Positions 1-11,051 of a stretch of 64,000 bases of DNA are shown here, piece after piece. The DNA comes from Euborellia annulipes (Eukaryota; Arthropoda; Insecta; Dermaptera; Anisolabididae). Positions within the stretch are counted from its first letter, which is position 1. Every line of letters starts with the position of its first letter. The position numbers and the translations under genes are program-made. Where the stretch lies: NCBI GenBank assembly GCA_023213315.1, contig JAKCPI010003147.1, positions 51,719-115,718 of the forward strand, read 5' to 3'. The notes under the pieces were generated by a model. That model made no database searches and was not told where the DNA came from. It saw nothing but the letters and a program-made list of their open reading frames with translations.

Positions 1-495
1 GGATCTAGATTGTATATAAATATAAATATATTGTTATTTCTAAAACTAAAATACGTTTTTAAAATAAAAATTCTTTAGAGACTGATTTGAGGAAAAAAAG
101 AGTTGATTGTTAAATGATTGTTATGCAATAATTAAGGAAGGAAGGAAGCGGGAGAATTTGAAAGGTGAGTGTTTTGGCTTTGTGTTAGTTGGCGTGTGTG
201 TAATCCAAGAGCTAGCTAATCAGATGGAAGAAAAAGCAAAGCAATCGTTCTAGATTGGACGCCATTAAGCCCTTATCAATAATGCAAAAGTATTGTTAGA
301 GCACTTAGGGAAAAATGGATTAGTAGAAAGAGCAAGCGAGAGGCTTAGAATAGAAATGAGCCAAAGGAGGGGGAAATTTTTTTATATAAGTCTTAATAAT
401 AATCGGGAAATGTTGAAAATATTGATTAGATTAAAAGAGAGAGAGAAACAGGTTAAGGGACTGTATCGGGTCACGGACGCAGACTTTTTTACTTT
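1..495. other. AT-rich tract without a supported gene
   Basis: The first bases (GGATCTAGATTGTATATAAA) are a diverged copy of the GATGTAGATCGTATATAAAT terminal motif seen throughout the window. Purine-rich sequence follows (AAGGAAGGAAGGAAG at 135) and a lone donor-like GAAAGGTGAGTG at 161. A 77-codon frame at 293-526 runs on into the start of the dispersed repeat at 496, has biased AG-rich composition and is treated as a chance frame. Confidence 0.5.
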
Positions 496-1190
496 TTTAC
501 TTTCTCTTACCTATGTATATATGTAATATATATATAGAGAGAAAGTATTGGATTCATGTCAAAAATTCGATGTCGAGATTTTGATGGATCTTCACGTTTT
601 GAGGTCCCCTGAATCCAAAAAGTGGTTTTCGCGACATGGTCTGTCTGTGTGTGGGTGGGGTGGGTGGGTGTGTGTGTGTGTGGGTGTGTGTGTGTGTGTT
701 CAATTTTAAGCATGAAGGAATTGAGCTAGGAGGATGAAATTTTATATTTAAGTTAAATACCTCCCGGGACCGGAAAAATAAGCTTTTAATCAAAATTGGC
801 CAAAGAGTACTAGTACTTTACTGATGTACTTTTTCAGTTTTTTTCGATTTTCTCAAAATTCGCTCTAACGATTTTGATTAAAATTCAAAAATCAATTATT
901 TTTTAGATGCTCTTTCAAATGTATATTCTCGTTTTGCCCTCAAAATTGTTTGAAGCACACTTTACTCTTGTATTTCATAGGAAAGATAGGAGAAATGGTT
1001 GCCATGGTAACAAAATATAAATATTTTCCCATGTTTATAAATTTGACATCTTAAATTCTAATATATTGGCGGAAACTAAATATATTTCGACACAAAAAAA
1101 TCTGGTGTGACAAGCACAGAACACAACTTTCGATTACCGAAGGTAAGAGAAAGTTGTGTGCTGTGCGCCAGTCCCTCCAAGGATTTTTTT
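496..1190 (+). repeat. ~650-bp dispersed element with terminal hairpin, copy 1
   Basis: This is the reference copy of the commonest long repeat in the window. In order: TTTTTACTTTCTCTTACC, a TATATA stretch, GAGAGAAAGTATTGGATTC, a block around GATGGATCTTCACG, a (TG)n microsatellite at 645-700 that varies in length between copies, CAATTTTAAGCATGAAGGAA, GTACTAGTACTTTACTGATG, GGTTGCCATGGTAACAAA, then GGAAACTAAATATAT and the terminal hairpin (1093-1190). It has no coding capacity, no clear terminal inverted repeat and no recognised relatives. The (TG)n and short frames inside produce spurious ORFs rich in TH repeats. Confidence 0.8.
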
Positions 1191-1325
1191 TAAAATTCAT
1201 AAATGAACTATTTTTTAGATGCTCTTTAAAATGTATATTCTCATTTTGCCGTTGAAATCTTCTGAAGACCACTTTACTCTTGTTCTTCATAGGAAAGATA
1301 GAAATGGTTGCCATGGTAACGGAAT
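1191..1325 (+). repeat. Partial second copy of the ~650-bp element
   Basis: Immediately after copy 1, the internal segment from ATTTTTTAGATGCTCTTTAA through GTTGCCATGGTAAC is repeated, but the 5' part and the terminal hairpin are missing. Its version (GAAATCTTCTGAAGACCAC) matches the copies at 19599 and 50760 better than its neighbour, so it comes from a different source copy and not from a simple local duplication. Confidence 0.7.
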
Positions 1326-1496
1326 TAAAATCTTTTTCTTTTTATTAGATTAAAAATCAATTATTATTTAAATTCCCATTTTTTTTTAAATTTATTTGTG
1401 TCTTTAATTGTTTCAAAGAAAACATATACGTCTCTCTCTCACTTGCAAACATTATCGTCTCTCTCTACTCTTTTTAAATTCCCTTTCCACCTTATC

Positions 1497-1856
1497 TTCG
1501 CATAGGAACAATGTTAATTTCCTATAGGGATTTGTATGTTAATTTCGATTCAAAAGGGGGTCCCCTTTAGAACTTTTTAGGCATTTAAAATTTTTTTTCC
1601 AATTCTTATGAAATTTTGTATTTATTTACGATTCTATATTGTGTATAAAATGTCCAAATATGAGATTAAAATTTTGAAAAATAACCATAGTTTATTTGAA
1701 GCAGTCAACATTTAAAATCCAAGTTTGAAACTAAAGGTGCTATCGGAAACTAAATATATCTCGACACAAAAAATCTGGTGTGACCAGCACAGTGCGCAAC
1801 TTTCTCTTACCGAAGGGTAAGAGAAAGTTGTGTGCTGGCCAGTCCACCAGATTTTT
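1497..1856 (+). repeat. Second dispersed family (GGGGATTTGTATGTTAATTT) ending in the shared hairpin
   Basis: A block beginning near GGGATTTGTATGTTAATTTC and containing CGATTCAAAAGGGGGTCCCC, TTCCAATTCTTATGAAATTT and TGTGTATAAAATGTCCAAAT leads through GGTGCTATCGGAAACTAAAT into the same ~85-nt hairpin that ends the 650-bp element. Related blocks lie at 36338-36450 and 36540-36815, and a short inverted fragment at 28962-29010. Sharing the 3' hairpin while differing in the body suggests non-autonomous families mobilised by one machinery through a common 3' end. Confidence 0.65.
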
Positions 1857-2100
1857 AATTCTTTAAATATCATCAGAACTTTTTTGCCAAAGATAAATCT
1901 TTTTATTTTTTTACTGAAATTTAAACAATTAGATTTTATTTTATTTTAATTATTTCTTTTTAATTAGATATTATTATTACCAAATAAATAAATTAAAAAT
2001 TATTATTTTTTTCTTCATTATTTTATAAATAGCCTATAATTGAAAATTTTAATTTTTTATCTCAACTTATTCTAACTTCAGAATTTACTCCCTTATCTTT

Positions 2101-2136
2101 TGTTTGTTTTTTGCTTTTAATAATAATCAGGTAAGC
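2101..2136 (+). promoter_or_regulatory. Weaker candidate recursive splice site
   Basis: A pyrimidine-rich tract (2090-2118) is followed by AATAATAATCAG|GTAAGC (junction 2130/2131). It has the same fused acceptor/donor form as the site at 5693, but the tract is separated from the CAG by an A/T run, which weakens it. Confidence 0.2.
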
Positions 2137-2455
2137 AAAAGTAAAAGAATTTTACTGCACGCAACGAACTCTTTTAGTCAAAGAAATAGCAATTAAAAAA
2201 CGTTTCATCAGAAAAAGAAAGAGCCCCCCCCCCCCTAAGACTAAACATGTTGGCATTATGTGTGTGTGAATTCGTAATAAAGAGCTAACTTCATTCAATT
2301 CAATTTGAATGGCATTTCTTTGTTTTTGCATTTTTATTACGGAATTACAATTATTTAGTGAGATTTGAAAATCTTCAAAAAATTCCATGGATAATAAAAT
2401 TAATTTCCAATACAAAATGAAAATTTAATTATCGAATAATAATTTAATTCTTAAC

Positions 2456-2548
2456 AGAGTTGGCAAGTTATTTACAGGTAAGAAAATTAATTAATCGGTT
2501 ATTTACGCGCAAATAACTACCTTGTAAATAACTGTAAATAACCAACTC
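2456..2548. repeat. GTTATTTACA cluster, left partner of an inverted pair
   Basis: AGTTGGCAAGTTATTTACAG at the left and GTAAATAACCAACTCC at the right form a local hairpin with further internal TTATTTAC repeats. The cluster at 3168-3245 has the same words in inverted arrangement, so the two may bound an element of about 0.8 kb. The CAG|GTAAGA inside is donor-like but lacks a pyrimidine tract. Confidence 0.5.
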
Positions 2549-3167
2549 CCTAAAAAAAAAAACAGGTTAAAAGCTTTTATTTCATATTTTTTTGTGTTTT
2601 AAAGCATTGACGCTGTTGTTTTCTTTTTATCTAGTGAATTATATAATCAAAAAGTTAATAAAATAATTAAAAAATGAAATTCAAAAATTAAATATGGTAA
2701 GCAACCTACAACTGTCATTTCATTTGTGAATACCTTTATTATTTTCTTTAATTAATCAGATAATTAAATTCAGTTTGTTTTTTTTTTTAGAATACGGTCC
2801 GAAAAGTGGAATTTTGTCTGGCAATTCACCATTACTATATGAATCCTCAAGATTTAAAAAAAAAATCATAAAAAGTCATATTTGTTTTGGTTTCTCAAAT
2901 ATAACAAGAAAAATAGAAAAAGAAGAAAAAACTATACTCTTTAATTTTTATTTGATCCTAGAAGAAGCATTTGATATGGGTAATAAAGAAAAAAAACAAA
3001 ATTTGGATTAAAACATTTTAAAAGCATCTCATCTTATTTTTGAATACAAAATTATCCAAAAAAAAGAAATAGAAAATGTCAAATCAATAAGTATGAATAT
3101 ACTTCATCTTGTTTTTGTTTCAATTTTATTTGAGTTTCATTTCTCGAGGAGTTTGCGCATGCGCACC

Positions 3168-3245
3168 CGAGTTATTTACATTTAATTGCAGTTATTTACA
3201 AGATTTTTGTAAATAACTACAAAATCTTGTAAATAATCCAACTCT
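3168..3245. repeat. GTTATTTACA cluster, right partner
   Basis: Contains GAGTTATTTACATTTAATTG, GTTATTTACAAGATTTTTGT and its reverse complement, ending AAATAATCCAACTC. It forms a hairpin by itself and mirrors the cluster at 2456-2548. Confidence 0.5.
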
Positions 3246-4101
3246 TAATTAAACATTGAAATTAAGAGGTGAGTTAACCTCTCTCTCTCTCTCTCTCATG
3301 GTATCAATAAATCAAAGAGATGTAGATCGTATATAAATATATATATAGGCCTATATATAATCTCATACAATAACTAACCTCTTTCAAAATTAAAATCAAA
3401 CAATTATCCCGAGCCCTAAACAAATAAATTATTTTGAAATCTCTCCGTTAGAATATTACCATATAAAAACAAATAGATGGGGAGGGGAGGGGGTGGGGGA
3501 GGGGCGTGGAGGCCAATAGGTGAGTGTCTAACCTCAAAACCGCAAATTAAATCAGTTAGAAAACCACAAAATGAAACTTCTTAATTAAAACAAGATTTAA
3601 TCGCAGTTTTTTTTTCCTATCTATTAAATGCATCAGGGATTTTTTTTTCTTTTTTTGTTGTACTGAAATCTTATTTTGATTATTTAACAAACAACAATGT
3701 CAATAAAACGTTTTTATTCGTCACAATTAAAATTAATTTTATTTTATTTTTTAAATGATAATTTAAAAAAAAAGAAGACATTTAAATTTAAATAAATAAA
3801 TAAATAAATATACCGCATTTCATTTCATTCTTACTTTTCTTTGTTGATATTATTATTATTAATAATGCAATTACACATCTCATATATCATCTCTCTTTTA
3901 GAGGGTTTATCATCATCGTTTTTTATGACGCCGCATTGCGTCAAAACAAGAGATACTCCGTTTAACTTGAATAAATTAATAAATAACTTTTCATCTTCAC
4001 CAAACTAAATGAATAAATGAAAGAAAGTCAAAAAATTCATTCATAACAAACATTTATAAATATGTTTTGTTGTCAATTTGACTTGAGTAGTCTCTAAAGA
4101 G

Positions 4102-4130
4102 AGACGCCATATTTATATACATTCTACATC
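4102..4130 (-). repeat. Terminal motif A (single)
   Basis: GACGCCATATTTATATACAT then TCTACATC: the minus-strand form of GATGTAGAATGTATATAAA..GGCGTC, preceded by TTTGACTTGAGTAG as in other copies (5563, 6299). Confidence 0.7.
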
Positions 4131-4702
4131 CCTTTGAAAATTTCATTTTTTTAAATTGGCTAAAGCAGCAGAATAATAAATGAAACATTTTCTTTCTTTT
4201 TTTTAACTATCACACAGAATAATGAAAGCTTTTATTATTATTATTATTTTAGTGTGTTTAATGGACGTGAACGTTTTTTTTTTTATTTTAAACGAAGCAA
4301 TTGCGTGAGAGAAGAAGATCTTATTCTATATTGACTTTCTTCTCTTCCTTTTACTCCCCAGGGAGGGAAGGGAGAATTTATTAATGTCCAGGGATTCTCT
4401 AAAAACAATCGCTTGCAATTTATTTACCATTTAAAGGTCAACTCATTTATTTATTTATTTTCTTCCCTTTTTGCCACCAAAGAATACTTTTAGTCCCTTT
4501 TCATTTGACGTATAAAAAAATGGAAAATTTCTTCTAAATTCTCACTTTGAAGAGAAATTTAAAATTTTGTGAAGATTTTGATTTTAATTGGCATTTTCTG
4601 TTGCTCTACATCGATATGTGAATAGGAAGTATTAACATACTAAGCTATATTCCTATTTTTAAATGGAAGATTAAATTCGAAACAATTTCAGGTTAAATTT
4701 TT

Positions 4703-4774
4703 AGGCTATGTTTACAAGATGGCGGATTTTTTACTACTTGATTCAAAACATTCCGCCATCTTAAAGTATAACCT
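4703..4774. repeat. Short inverted repeat with AAGATGGCGGA arms
   Basis: AGGCTATGTTTACAAGATGG-CGGA at 4703-4726 is mirrored by TCCGCCATCTTAAAGTATAACCT at 4752-4774 around a 25-bp spacer. The size and structure suit a small MITE or a solo foldback. Confidence 0.6.
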
Positions 4775-5590
4775 ATAAATAAACATATTTCCCTTTACAT
4801 AAACGCAGAAATAGCTTATATCTACAAAATCATTTTTAAATAAGACAAATTATTAAATTATTAGACTCAGATGACGCAAGAAATTAATTATCAAATTTTA
4901 TCAATAAATTCAATTTAATTTTTGGATTTTTTTGAAGAAAAGAAGAATAAATATCTTGTTTGATTAGCTTAGGTGATTAGCAACCGAAACGTTATAAAAA
5001 CGAAATTTATTTTAAAAAAATCATTTGTTGATTGCATTAAAATTAATTGAAGTGGATATTAAAAAAGAAAAAGAGTTTCAATTCATTCATGTCTTATTTT
5101 CAAAGAGGAGTAAAATAAAAATAAAAATGGCGTCTATTTATTTAAAAAGAAAAAGCATGACGTCACGGATCCTCTTCCCCTCCACCCAATCAAAACTCGA
5201 AATGACGCCACTAAGTATAAAGTTAATCGTCTGGGCGTTTGATAAAAAATAATCGGAGCAATTTTGTTGATGGTGGGCGCGCTCTTGTTGTCTTGTTTGT
5301 TCTTAGAAAACAACTCCTAAAAACTAATAGCTCTAAAAAATGGATATCCCATTAAATAATATTTTAATATTAAGAAAAAATTAATAATTCTCAAATAATA
5401 AAATAGTAATTAATATAAAATATTTTATATAGTTAAAAACCCCCATTTTGGGGTATTTTAGATTAGACGGGTCTTAGGGTCTAAGAGATTTTAAATTTTT
5501 TTTTAAATTTCGTGGATTTCGATGTGTTATTTTAAAATATCATCAAAAGATTTAAATTTAGTTGCTAATTTGACTTGGGTATTGACTAAA

Positions 5591-5622
5591 GAGAGACGCC
5601 ATCTTTATATACATTCTACATC
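5591..5622 (-). repeat. Terminal motif A (single)
   Basis: AGAGACGCCATCTTTATATA then CATTCTACATC, with the same upstream TTTGACTTG..CTAAAG sequence as the copy at 4102. Confidence 0.7.
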
Positions 5623-5674
5623 CCTTTGAAACATTTTTTTTTTTTTAATTTTTTAAATGAATTAATTTAATTTT

Positions 5675-5700
5675 TTTTCTCTTTTTATTTCAGGTGAGTT
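5675..5700 (+). promoter_or_regulatory. Candidate recursive splice site (fused acceptor/donor)
   Basis: A pyrimidine tract at 5671-5690 ends in TTTCAG and is directly followed by GTGAGTT (junction 5693/5694). A 3' splice site abutting a consensus 5' splice site is the signature of ratchet points that let long arthropod introns be removed in steps. No coding potential flanks it, which fits a zero-length exon. The alternative is a chance pyrimidine-CAG-GTGAGT, as pyrimidine tracts are abundant here. Confidence 0.35.
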
Positions 5701-6311
5701 CGTTTTTTGACATCTCCTGATGAACATCAACATTTGTCGTAAGATTATTTATTAATTGTTTTTGTAACTTGCGTCCATATAACCTTAACAAAACCGAATT
5801 CAAAAACTTTTTTTTAACACAAACAAAATGCTTACGTCATTAACGCCATGTTTTTTTTTTCTTTTTTCTCTCTCGCCTATGGAATGATTGATTTTCATTT
5901 TTATTGAAATTGTTATTTATTAAAACCAAATGAATTTTCCAACCTCCATTGGTTTTTGACATTTTATTTTAAATGAATGAATGACACTTAATCAAAGACA
6001 CGCCCCTTGGGAGTTGATTTTTTTTTAATTCAAAAGGGAATATATTAAATTTGTAAACGTAAATAGAATACTGAAATAAACGTTTTTTTTTTTTCGTTTC
6101 TATCTAATAAAAGGAAATTTTAAAAATTAATTCAGATTTTATGTGATAGAAAAGTTAATTTTTTATGATTTTCTGAAATTTTATATTTCATTTCTTTAAT
6201 TACAGATAGATAAAATGTATGTTTTAGATTTAATACAAACAAACATTCAAATTTAATAATTACCAAAAATATTCTAATAAAATGATTCAATTTAGTTTCC
6301 AATTTGGCTTG

Positions 6312-6373
6312 AGTAGTGTGTATATAAAGATGGCGTCTCTCTTGGACGCCATCTTTATATACATTCTACATCT
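6312..6373. repeat. Motif A palindrome
   Basis: GTATATAAAGATGGCGTC meets GACGCCATCTTTATATAC head to head with an 8-bp centre (TCTCTTGG), so two terminal motifs are fused into a ~60-bp palindrome. Only the right side keeps the TTCTACATC end. Confidence 0.75.
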
Positions 6374-6629
6374 CTTTGAAACAAGGAAAAATCTTCTTTT
6401 TTTTTGTCTCTTTTTACATTACCCTTATAGTATTTTAGTTTTTTGTCAATAATTTCATTATTTATTTATATTTTTGAGAAAAATTAAATTTAGTTAGATC
6501 AAAAAACCAACAGTTTTTGAATTAAAGAGAAAAGGAGAAAGTATTTACATTTTAGTGACACGAAAGGGGGGACTCCTATTAAGATTAAAGGCAAAAGGCA
6601 AGAGGGGGCTATTGAATGCAATTTTTAGA

Positions 6630-6800
6630 TCTCTCTCTCTCTCTCTCTCTCTCTCTAAAGGATAAAAAAAGGCAATTCAGAGAGTGAGTCTCTTGCTATC
6701 AGTCAGTCAGCCAGTCATTCACGTTGAACGTTCAACGTTGAGCAACAACAGAGAGAGAGAGAGAGAGAGATAAGCTCTTAAAAGCAAAAAAAAAGAGAGA
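6630..6800. repeat. CT/GA microsatellites and a small hairpin
   Basis: (TC)n at 6632-6655, CAGTCAGTCAGCCAGTCATTC at about 6700, GTTGAACGTTCAACG (a short palindrome) near 6725, and (GA)n at 6750-6770. The minus-strand frame at 6719-7018 crosses this low complexity and is rejected as a gene. Confidence 0.7.
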
Positions 6801-7023
6801 GAAAATGTTGTAAGAGCCACCGCATTGCGACTCTTCAGGGTTTGTTTAGGGTTTTTATTTATAAATACTCTAAATGGCATCACTGATTGATTGATTGATT
6901 GATTTCTTTTATTTCTCAAATATCTTAAAACAAAATTCTCAATTTTTAAAATTAAATAATTTATATTATTTTTTCTATATGGAGGATTCAATTCTCTAAA
7001 TTTAATTACTAATTTCACACTAA

Positions 7024-7053
7024 AGAGACGCCATTTTTATATACATTCTACAT
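7024..7053 (-). repeat. Terminal motif A (single)
   Basis: AGAGACGCCATTTTTATATA then CATTCTACAT, preceded by ACTAATTTCACACTAA. Confidence 0.7.
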
Positions 7054-7059
7054 CTCTTT

Positions 7060-8480
7060 GAATTCATTTAAATGATTTCATTTATTTTCAATTAAATTTA
7101 ATTGGACAATTTAATTACATTGGACCCAAAATGGCGGCTGCGAATCCTCAAATGACAGAACACTAGCGCCATCACAATTTCTTGCCAAAATTGTAATTTA
7201 TCGTAATTAATAAGACATTTTTGTGTCATTAATTTTTAAATTAATATTTTCAAATTCTCAACTTTCAAAAGAAAATATTTTAAAAGGAATTTAAAGGAGA
7301 AAAGAGAAAAGAAATAATAAATTTCCCTCCCCGTCTGATATGAAATATGGATGGACCTTGTGCAACTTTTTCCCTCCTCAAACTCACAATAGGAGCCTAA
7401 TTCTTTTTTTTTCTCTCAATCGGTCGATGATGGCCCAAAAAAAAGAATTATATTAAGATAAATAAACTTTCGAAGACATTCTTTCTTAAGATTTCTTCTT
7501 TTTTTTTATAATATGATTAAATGGATGATTTATGAGAGACAAACCCGGAAAAAAAAATTCTAAAAAAATAAATCATTTTCTTTTTTTCATATTAGAAACG
7601 TTTTAATTTAAATGAGAAATTTATTTTATTTTTATTTTTTGTTATTTTGTTGGTAAAAAGATCTTTTTCTCAAACTCTGTTAACATAGCAAAGCAAAGTT
7701 TGCCCTTAAAGTATTAATTAAATTCAAGATCATTGCCAACTTAACTGACATCTGAGAGAAAAATTTATTTTCTCTTTTTTAGTATTCTTTTCATTTTTTT
7801 TTTTTTTATTTATTTGATTAAAAATAAAATCTTTGCTGTATTTATAAAGTAATAATTCATTTTAAAAATAAAGAAGAGATTATTAATTTATATACGATCT
7901 ACATCTCCTAGTTTCTGGTCAACAAAGCGAAGTTAGCTTACAAATAATTATATTATTATTATATACAGTATATTATATTTATATTATAATTATATATATA
8001 TATATATATACATTTATTTGTACATCTCTTAGTTTCAATGTCGAAATAAGAAATAAAATAATTAAATATTATTCTAATACATGTATAGAAATAAATGAAA
8101 TTTCAATTATTATTTAATTAAAAGGAAAATATTTTTATTTGATTGAATTAAATATCGTTGCAAACTTCAAAGACGTGATGTGATTAAACCATTCTATTTT
8201 ACAAATATTTTTATTTTCCTTGGTCATTTGGGTTATTTATTTATTTTTTTAATATAATAAATAAGCTTTACATTTAAAAATAAAAATAAAATAATTTTTA
8301 TCTTTTGGGCATCGAAGGTCATACACCACATTAACTTACATAGTATTAACGATAAACTTTATTATTCCTTCATTTATATTTTAATCAATAAATTAAAATT
8401 TCTCCACAAAGTTTCAGATAATAAAATGGGATATTATCTAATTTAATATTTTAAAATAAATGAGAGATCTTCTAACCTAG
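7060..8480. other. AT-rich non-coding tract
   Basis: Mostly A/T runs. It contains one minus-strand sister motif (TATATACGATCTACATCTCC, 7890-7912), TA-rich low complexity at 7950-8010, and a short AAATGGCGGCTGCG patch at 7129. No supported coding region. Confidence 0.5.
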
Positions 8481-8481
8481 G

Positions 8482-8511
8482 GGATGTAGAATATATACAA
8501 AGATGGCGACT
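8482..8511 (+). repeat. Terminal motif A (single)
   Basis: GATGTAGAATATATACAAAG then ATGGCG, followed by CAAGTGAAATTAGCAATTAAAT, the same inner sequence as the palindrome at 11052. Confidence 0.7.
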
Positions 8512-8739
8512 CAAGTGAAATTAGCAATTAAATCGAGACAGTTAATTTGTAACCTTTTTGTATTTTTATCTTATTAAATGAAAAAATTCAATTATTTAAA
8601 TGTTCCATAATAAAAAAAAATGGAAATTAGTCATAAAATACAAATTTCTTTTGATGACTAATCAAACGTGTAAAATTTTATAATAACGGGTTGTTGAAAA
8701 TTCCTAATGAATTATTTGAGAGCGAAGAGGGGAACGAAA

Positions 8740-8945
8740 TCAGAAAATGGAATCTCTGAAGGGTGAAGGGCGCAACAAACAGCTGCCATCACGTGACGTG
8801 ACGACCACTAATTAAGATCCCCACCTCAAATAGCGATTTATTTATGTAAACGTCCTTTTCATTAGCCTCTGGGGTGTCCGACCGAAAAGTAACGGAGGGG
8901 ACGGGAAGGCATCTCCCCTCCCCCTCCCCTCCCTCCTGCTACTTG
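8740..8945. other. GC-richer non-repetitive island, possible cis-regulatory element
   Basis: An island of mixed composition with CAGCTG and CACGTGACGTGACG (E-box and CRE-like words), CTAATTA and TTTATG-type words, ending in a C/T-rich patch. I see no repeat copies elsewhere and no ORF. Regulatory function is inference from word content only. Confidence 0.2.
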
Positions 8946-11051
8946 CTGGTTAAACAACAAATTATGTCGTGATTTAAAAAAAAAAAAAAATTAAATAGCG
9001 AGGAGATTATTATCATATAAGAGAGAAATATAATTAGGCTAAATGACAAATTAAAAATTTTATGGCATGTGAAATTAGCAACAAACAATTTAGTCTTAAA
9101 TGTACGCCATTTTATTTTTTTTTATAACCTATAAATTTAAGAATTTTTTTTTATCAATTTGAATGTAGTATAACAAAAATCTTGTTTTTTATGGGCTATT
9201 TATAATAATAAAAAAATTTTCAAAAAATCTGGTATTGCATAAAGAATAAATAGACGAAAATATTTTATTTTTTTTTTTTTTTTAAAAAAAAAAAATGATA
9301 TCCGCCATTTTTTATTTTTAAATGAATCGTTCGTAGTAGTAGTAGTAGTAGTAATTTTCTTGGCCTCCAACCGTTGGTAATTTAGCCACAAATTTCACAA
9401 TGAATCGTTCATTTAATAAATGTGAAATTAGCAACAAATTGTTTTGTTTACATACATCGCCATTATTTTTCCTAACCTTAAATGATAAAAATAATTCACA
9501 ATCAAATAAAAGAAGAAGAATTTGATTAAATGAATGAATGGCTCTGGCGTGTTATTAAATTACCCTAAGTGAATAAATGAGTGAGTGAGTGAGTGAGTAA
9601 TAGTGAGTGACAAGATTTCATATGTGTGAGTGAGTGAGAGAACAAAATCTCTCTCTCTCGCTCCCTCCCTCGTTTTGTCCAGTCCAGGAACAACAAAAAA
9701 TAAAAGAGGAGCTCTTCTCTAATTGCTCTTGTTGTAATTAACAAAAATGTTATTACGCATTTCGGTAGATTAAATGCGAGTGACGCACACGATACAATTA
9801 CGGAGAGGGCGCTTTTATTTTCCCTCCCCATTGCCACTTACAACTCGCATTTCTAATTAAATAATTCAACAATTTTAATCGAATTCCCCCCCCCCCCCCT
9901 CTTCTCTAAGAAGTGAGCTCTAAAACATTGTTTTTGTTGTTGTTGTTGTTCTACGAGAGAAATAAATACTAGCTTTCTTAATTAACAAAGATTGTTCCTT
10001 TTTTTTGTGCTAATGAATTTATTTAAAAATAAAATAGATCTTAATTGTTGTTTATTATTTAAGAATAAATGAGATTTTGCAATTTTGTTTTAAATAAATC
10101 TCCGCATTTTATTAATTTAGATTTTAATTCTGAAATTTGTTTAATTTAAATTTGAACTGAGGTTATTATATATACGTATATACGATCTACATCTCCTATT
10201 TTTATTGCAATAAACAGAGAGGTTAACTGATCTCTTCTTTTTAACGGTTTAATATCTAATTAATTAATTATGAAAATTATTAGATATAAATTATTATTCG
10301 ATAAATTAAATTTTAATATTTTTACACTTCTTGAAAAAGCCTTTAATTGGGAAAAGTATTTCAAATAGAAAATGTAATAAAACCATTCGTTCTCTTTCTC
10401 TCTCTGTTTCGTAATTATCTTGAAAAAAGAGACAAAGAATGAGAAGAGTGTAAACTAACCTACACACAAATGTCCTTAATTTACAATAAATTTTGCTTTT
10501 TTTTTGTTTGTTTGTTTGTCCTTCCACCAATTAAGAAAAAGAAAAAGAAAATCAAGAAAGTGAACATAGCTCTTCTAAACTGATTTAAATTAATTTATTT
10601 TTACCACTAATTAATTATTTATTTTGAAATAATTAAAATTAAAAATATAAATTTAATTGTCTCATTGATAAATTCATTTGCAGCTAATTAATTTAAATAA
10701 AAATTTATTCTTAAAATAATTAAAATATAAATTTAATTTTTTAATTGAAAGAGACGCCATCTTTATACATATTCTATTGTACAAAAATGTTTATTTTTCT
10801 TAGCCATTAGGATTATTTATTTTTATTTTTTAAATAAATAACAAATAATAATAAAAATTTTATCCTTTTGGTACCTAAGGTCATACAATATATTAACTTA
10901 CATAGTATTAACGTTAAACTTTATTATTCATTCACATATATAGGCTATTTAAATCATTAAATTAAAATTTGTCCATAAGTTTCAAATAATAAAATAATAA
11001 TAGAATATTATCTAATTTTTAAAATTAATGAGAGATCCTCTAACCTAGGAG
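8946..11051. other. AT-rich tract with diffuse MITE fragments
   Basis: Two copies of ATGTGAAATTAGCAACAAA (9066 and 9417) followed by ACGCCAT-like words are eroded pieces of the motif A family. Other items: (GTA)n at 9332-9352, (GTGA)n at 9577-9600, a C run at 9887, a minus-strand sister motif at 10165-10193, and a motif A copy at 10750-10778. Frames here are low-complexity artefacts. Confidence 0.5.

Larger units (their letters stand above)
1857..4100. other. AT-rich non-coding tract
   Basis: Holds the two GTTATTTACA clusters, a (CT)n at 3280-3297, a sister terminal motif (GATGTAGATCGTATATAAAT) at 3320-3352, a G-rich patch at 3478-3515 and (TAAA)n at 3790-3812. A frame at 2775-3011 follows a pyrimidine tract and TAG but is A-rich low complexity; I do not treat it as a gene. 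Confidence 0.5.

Noticed and set aside
507..793. Minus-strand frames rich in THTHTH and SRKPLFGFRGPQ
   Set aside because: They are read through the TG microsatellite and flank of the 650-bp element; the same peptides recur at 19613, 26438, 26485 and 29396 wherever the repeat lies.
496..1190. 650-bp element as a Helitron
   Set aside because: The 3' hairpin is far larger than a Helitron terminal hairpin and no TC...CTRR ends are seen.
3262..3285. AGAGGTGAGTTAACCTC as splice donor
   Set aside because: It is a short self-palindrome beside a CT microsatellite with no exon-like sequence upstream.
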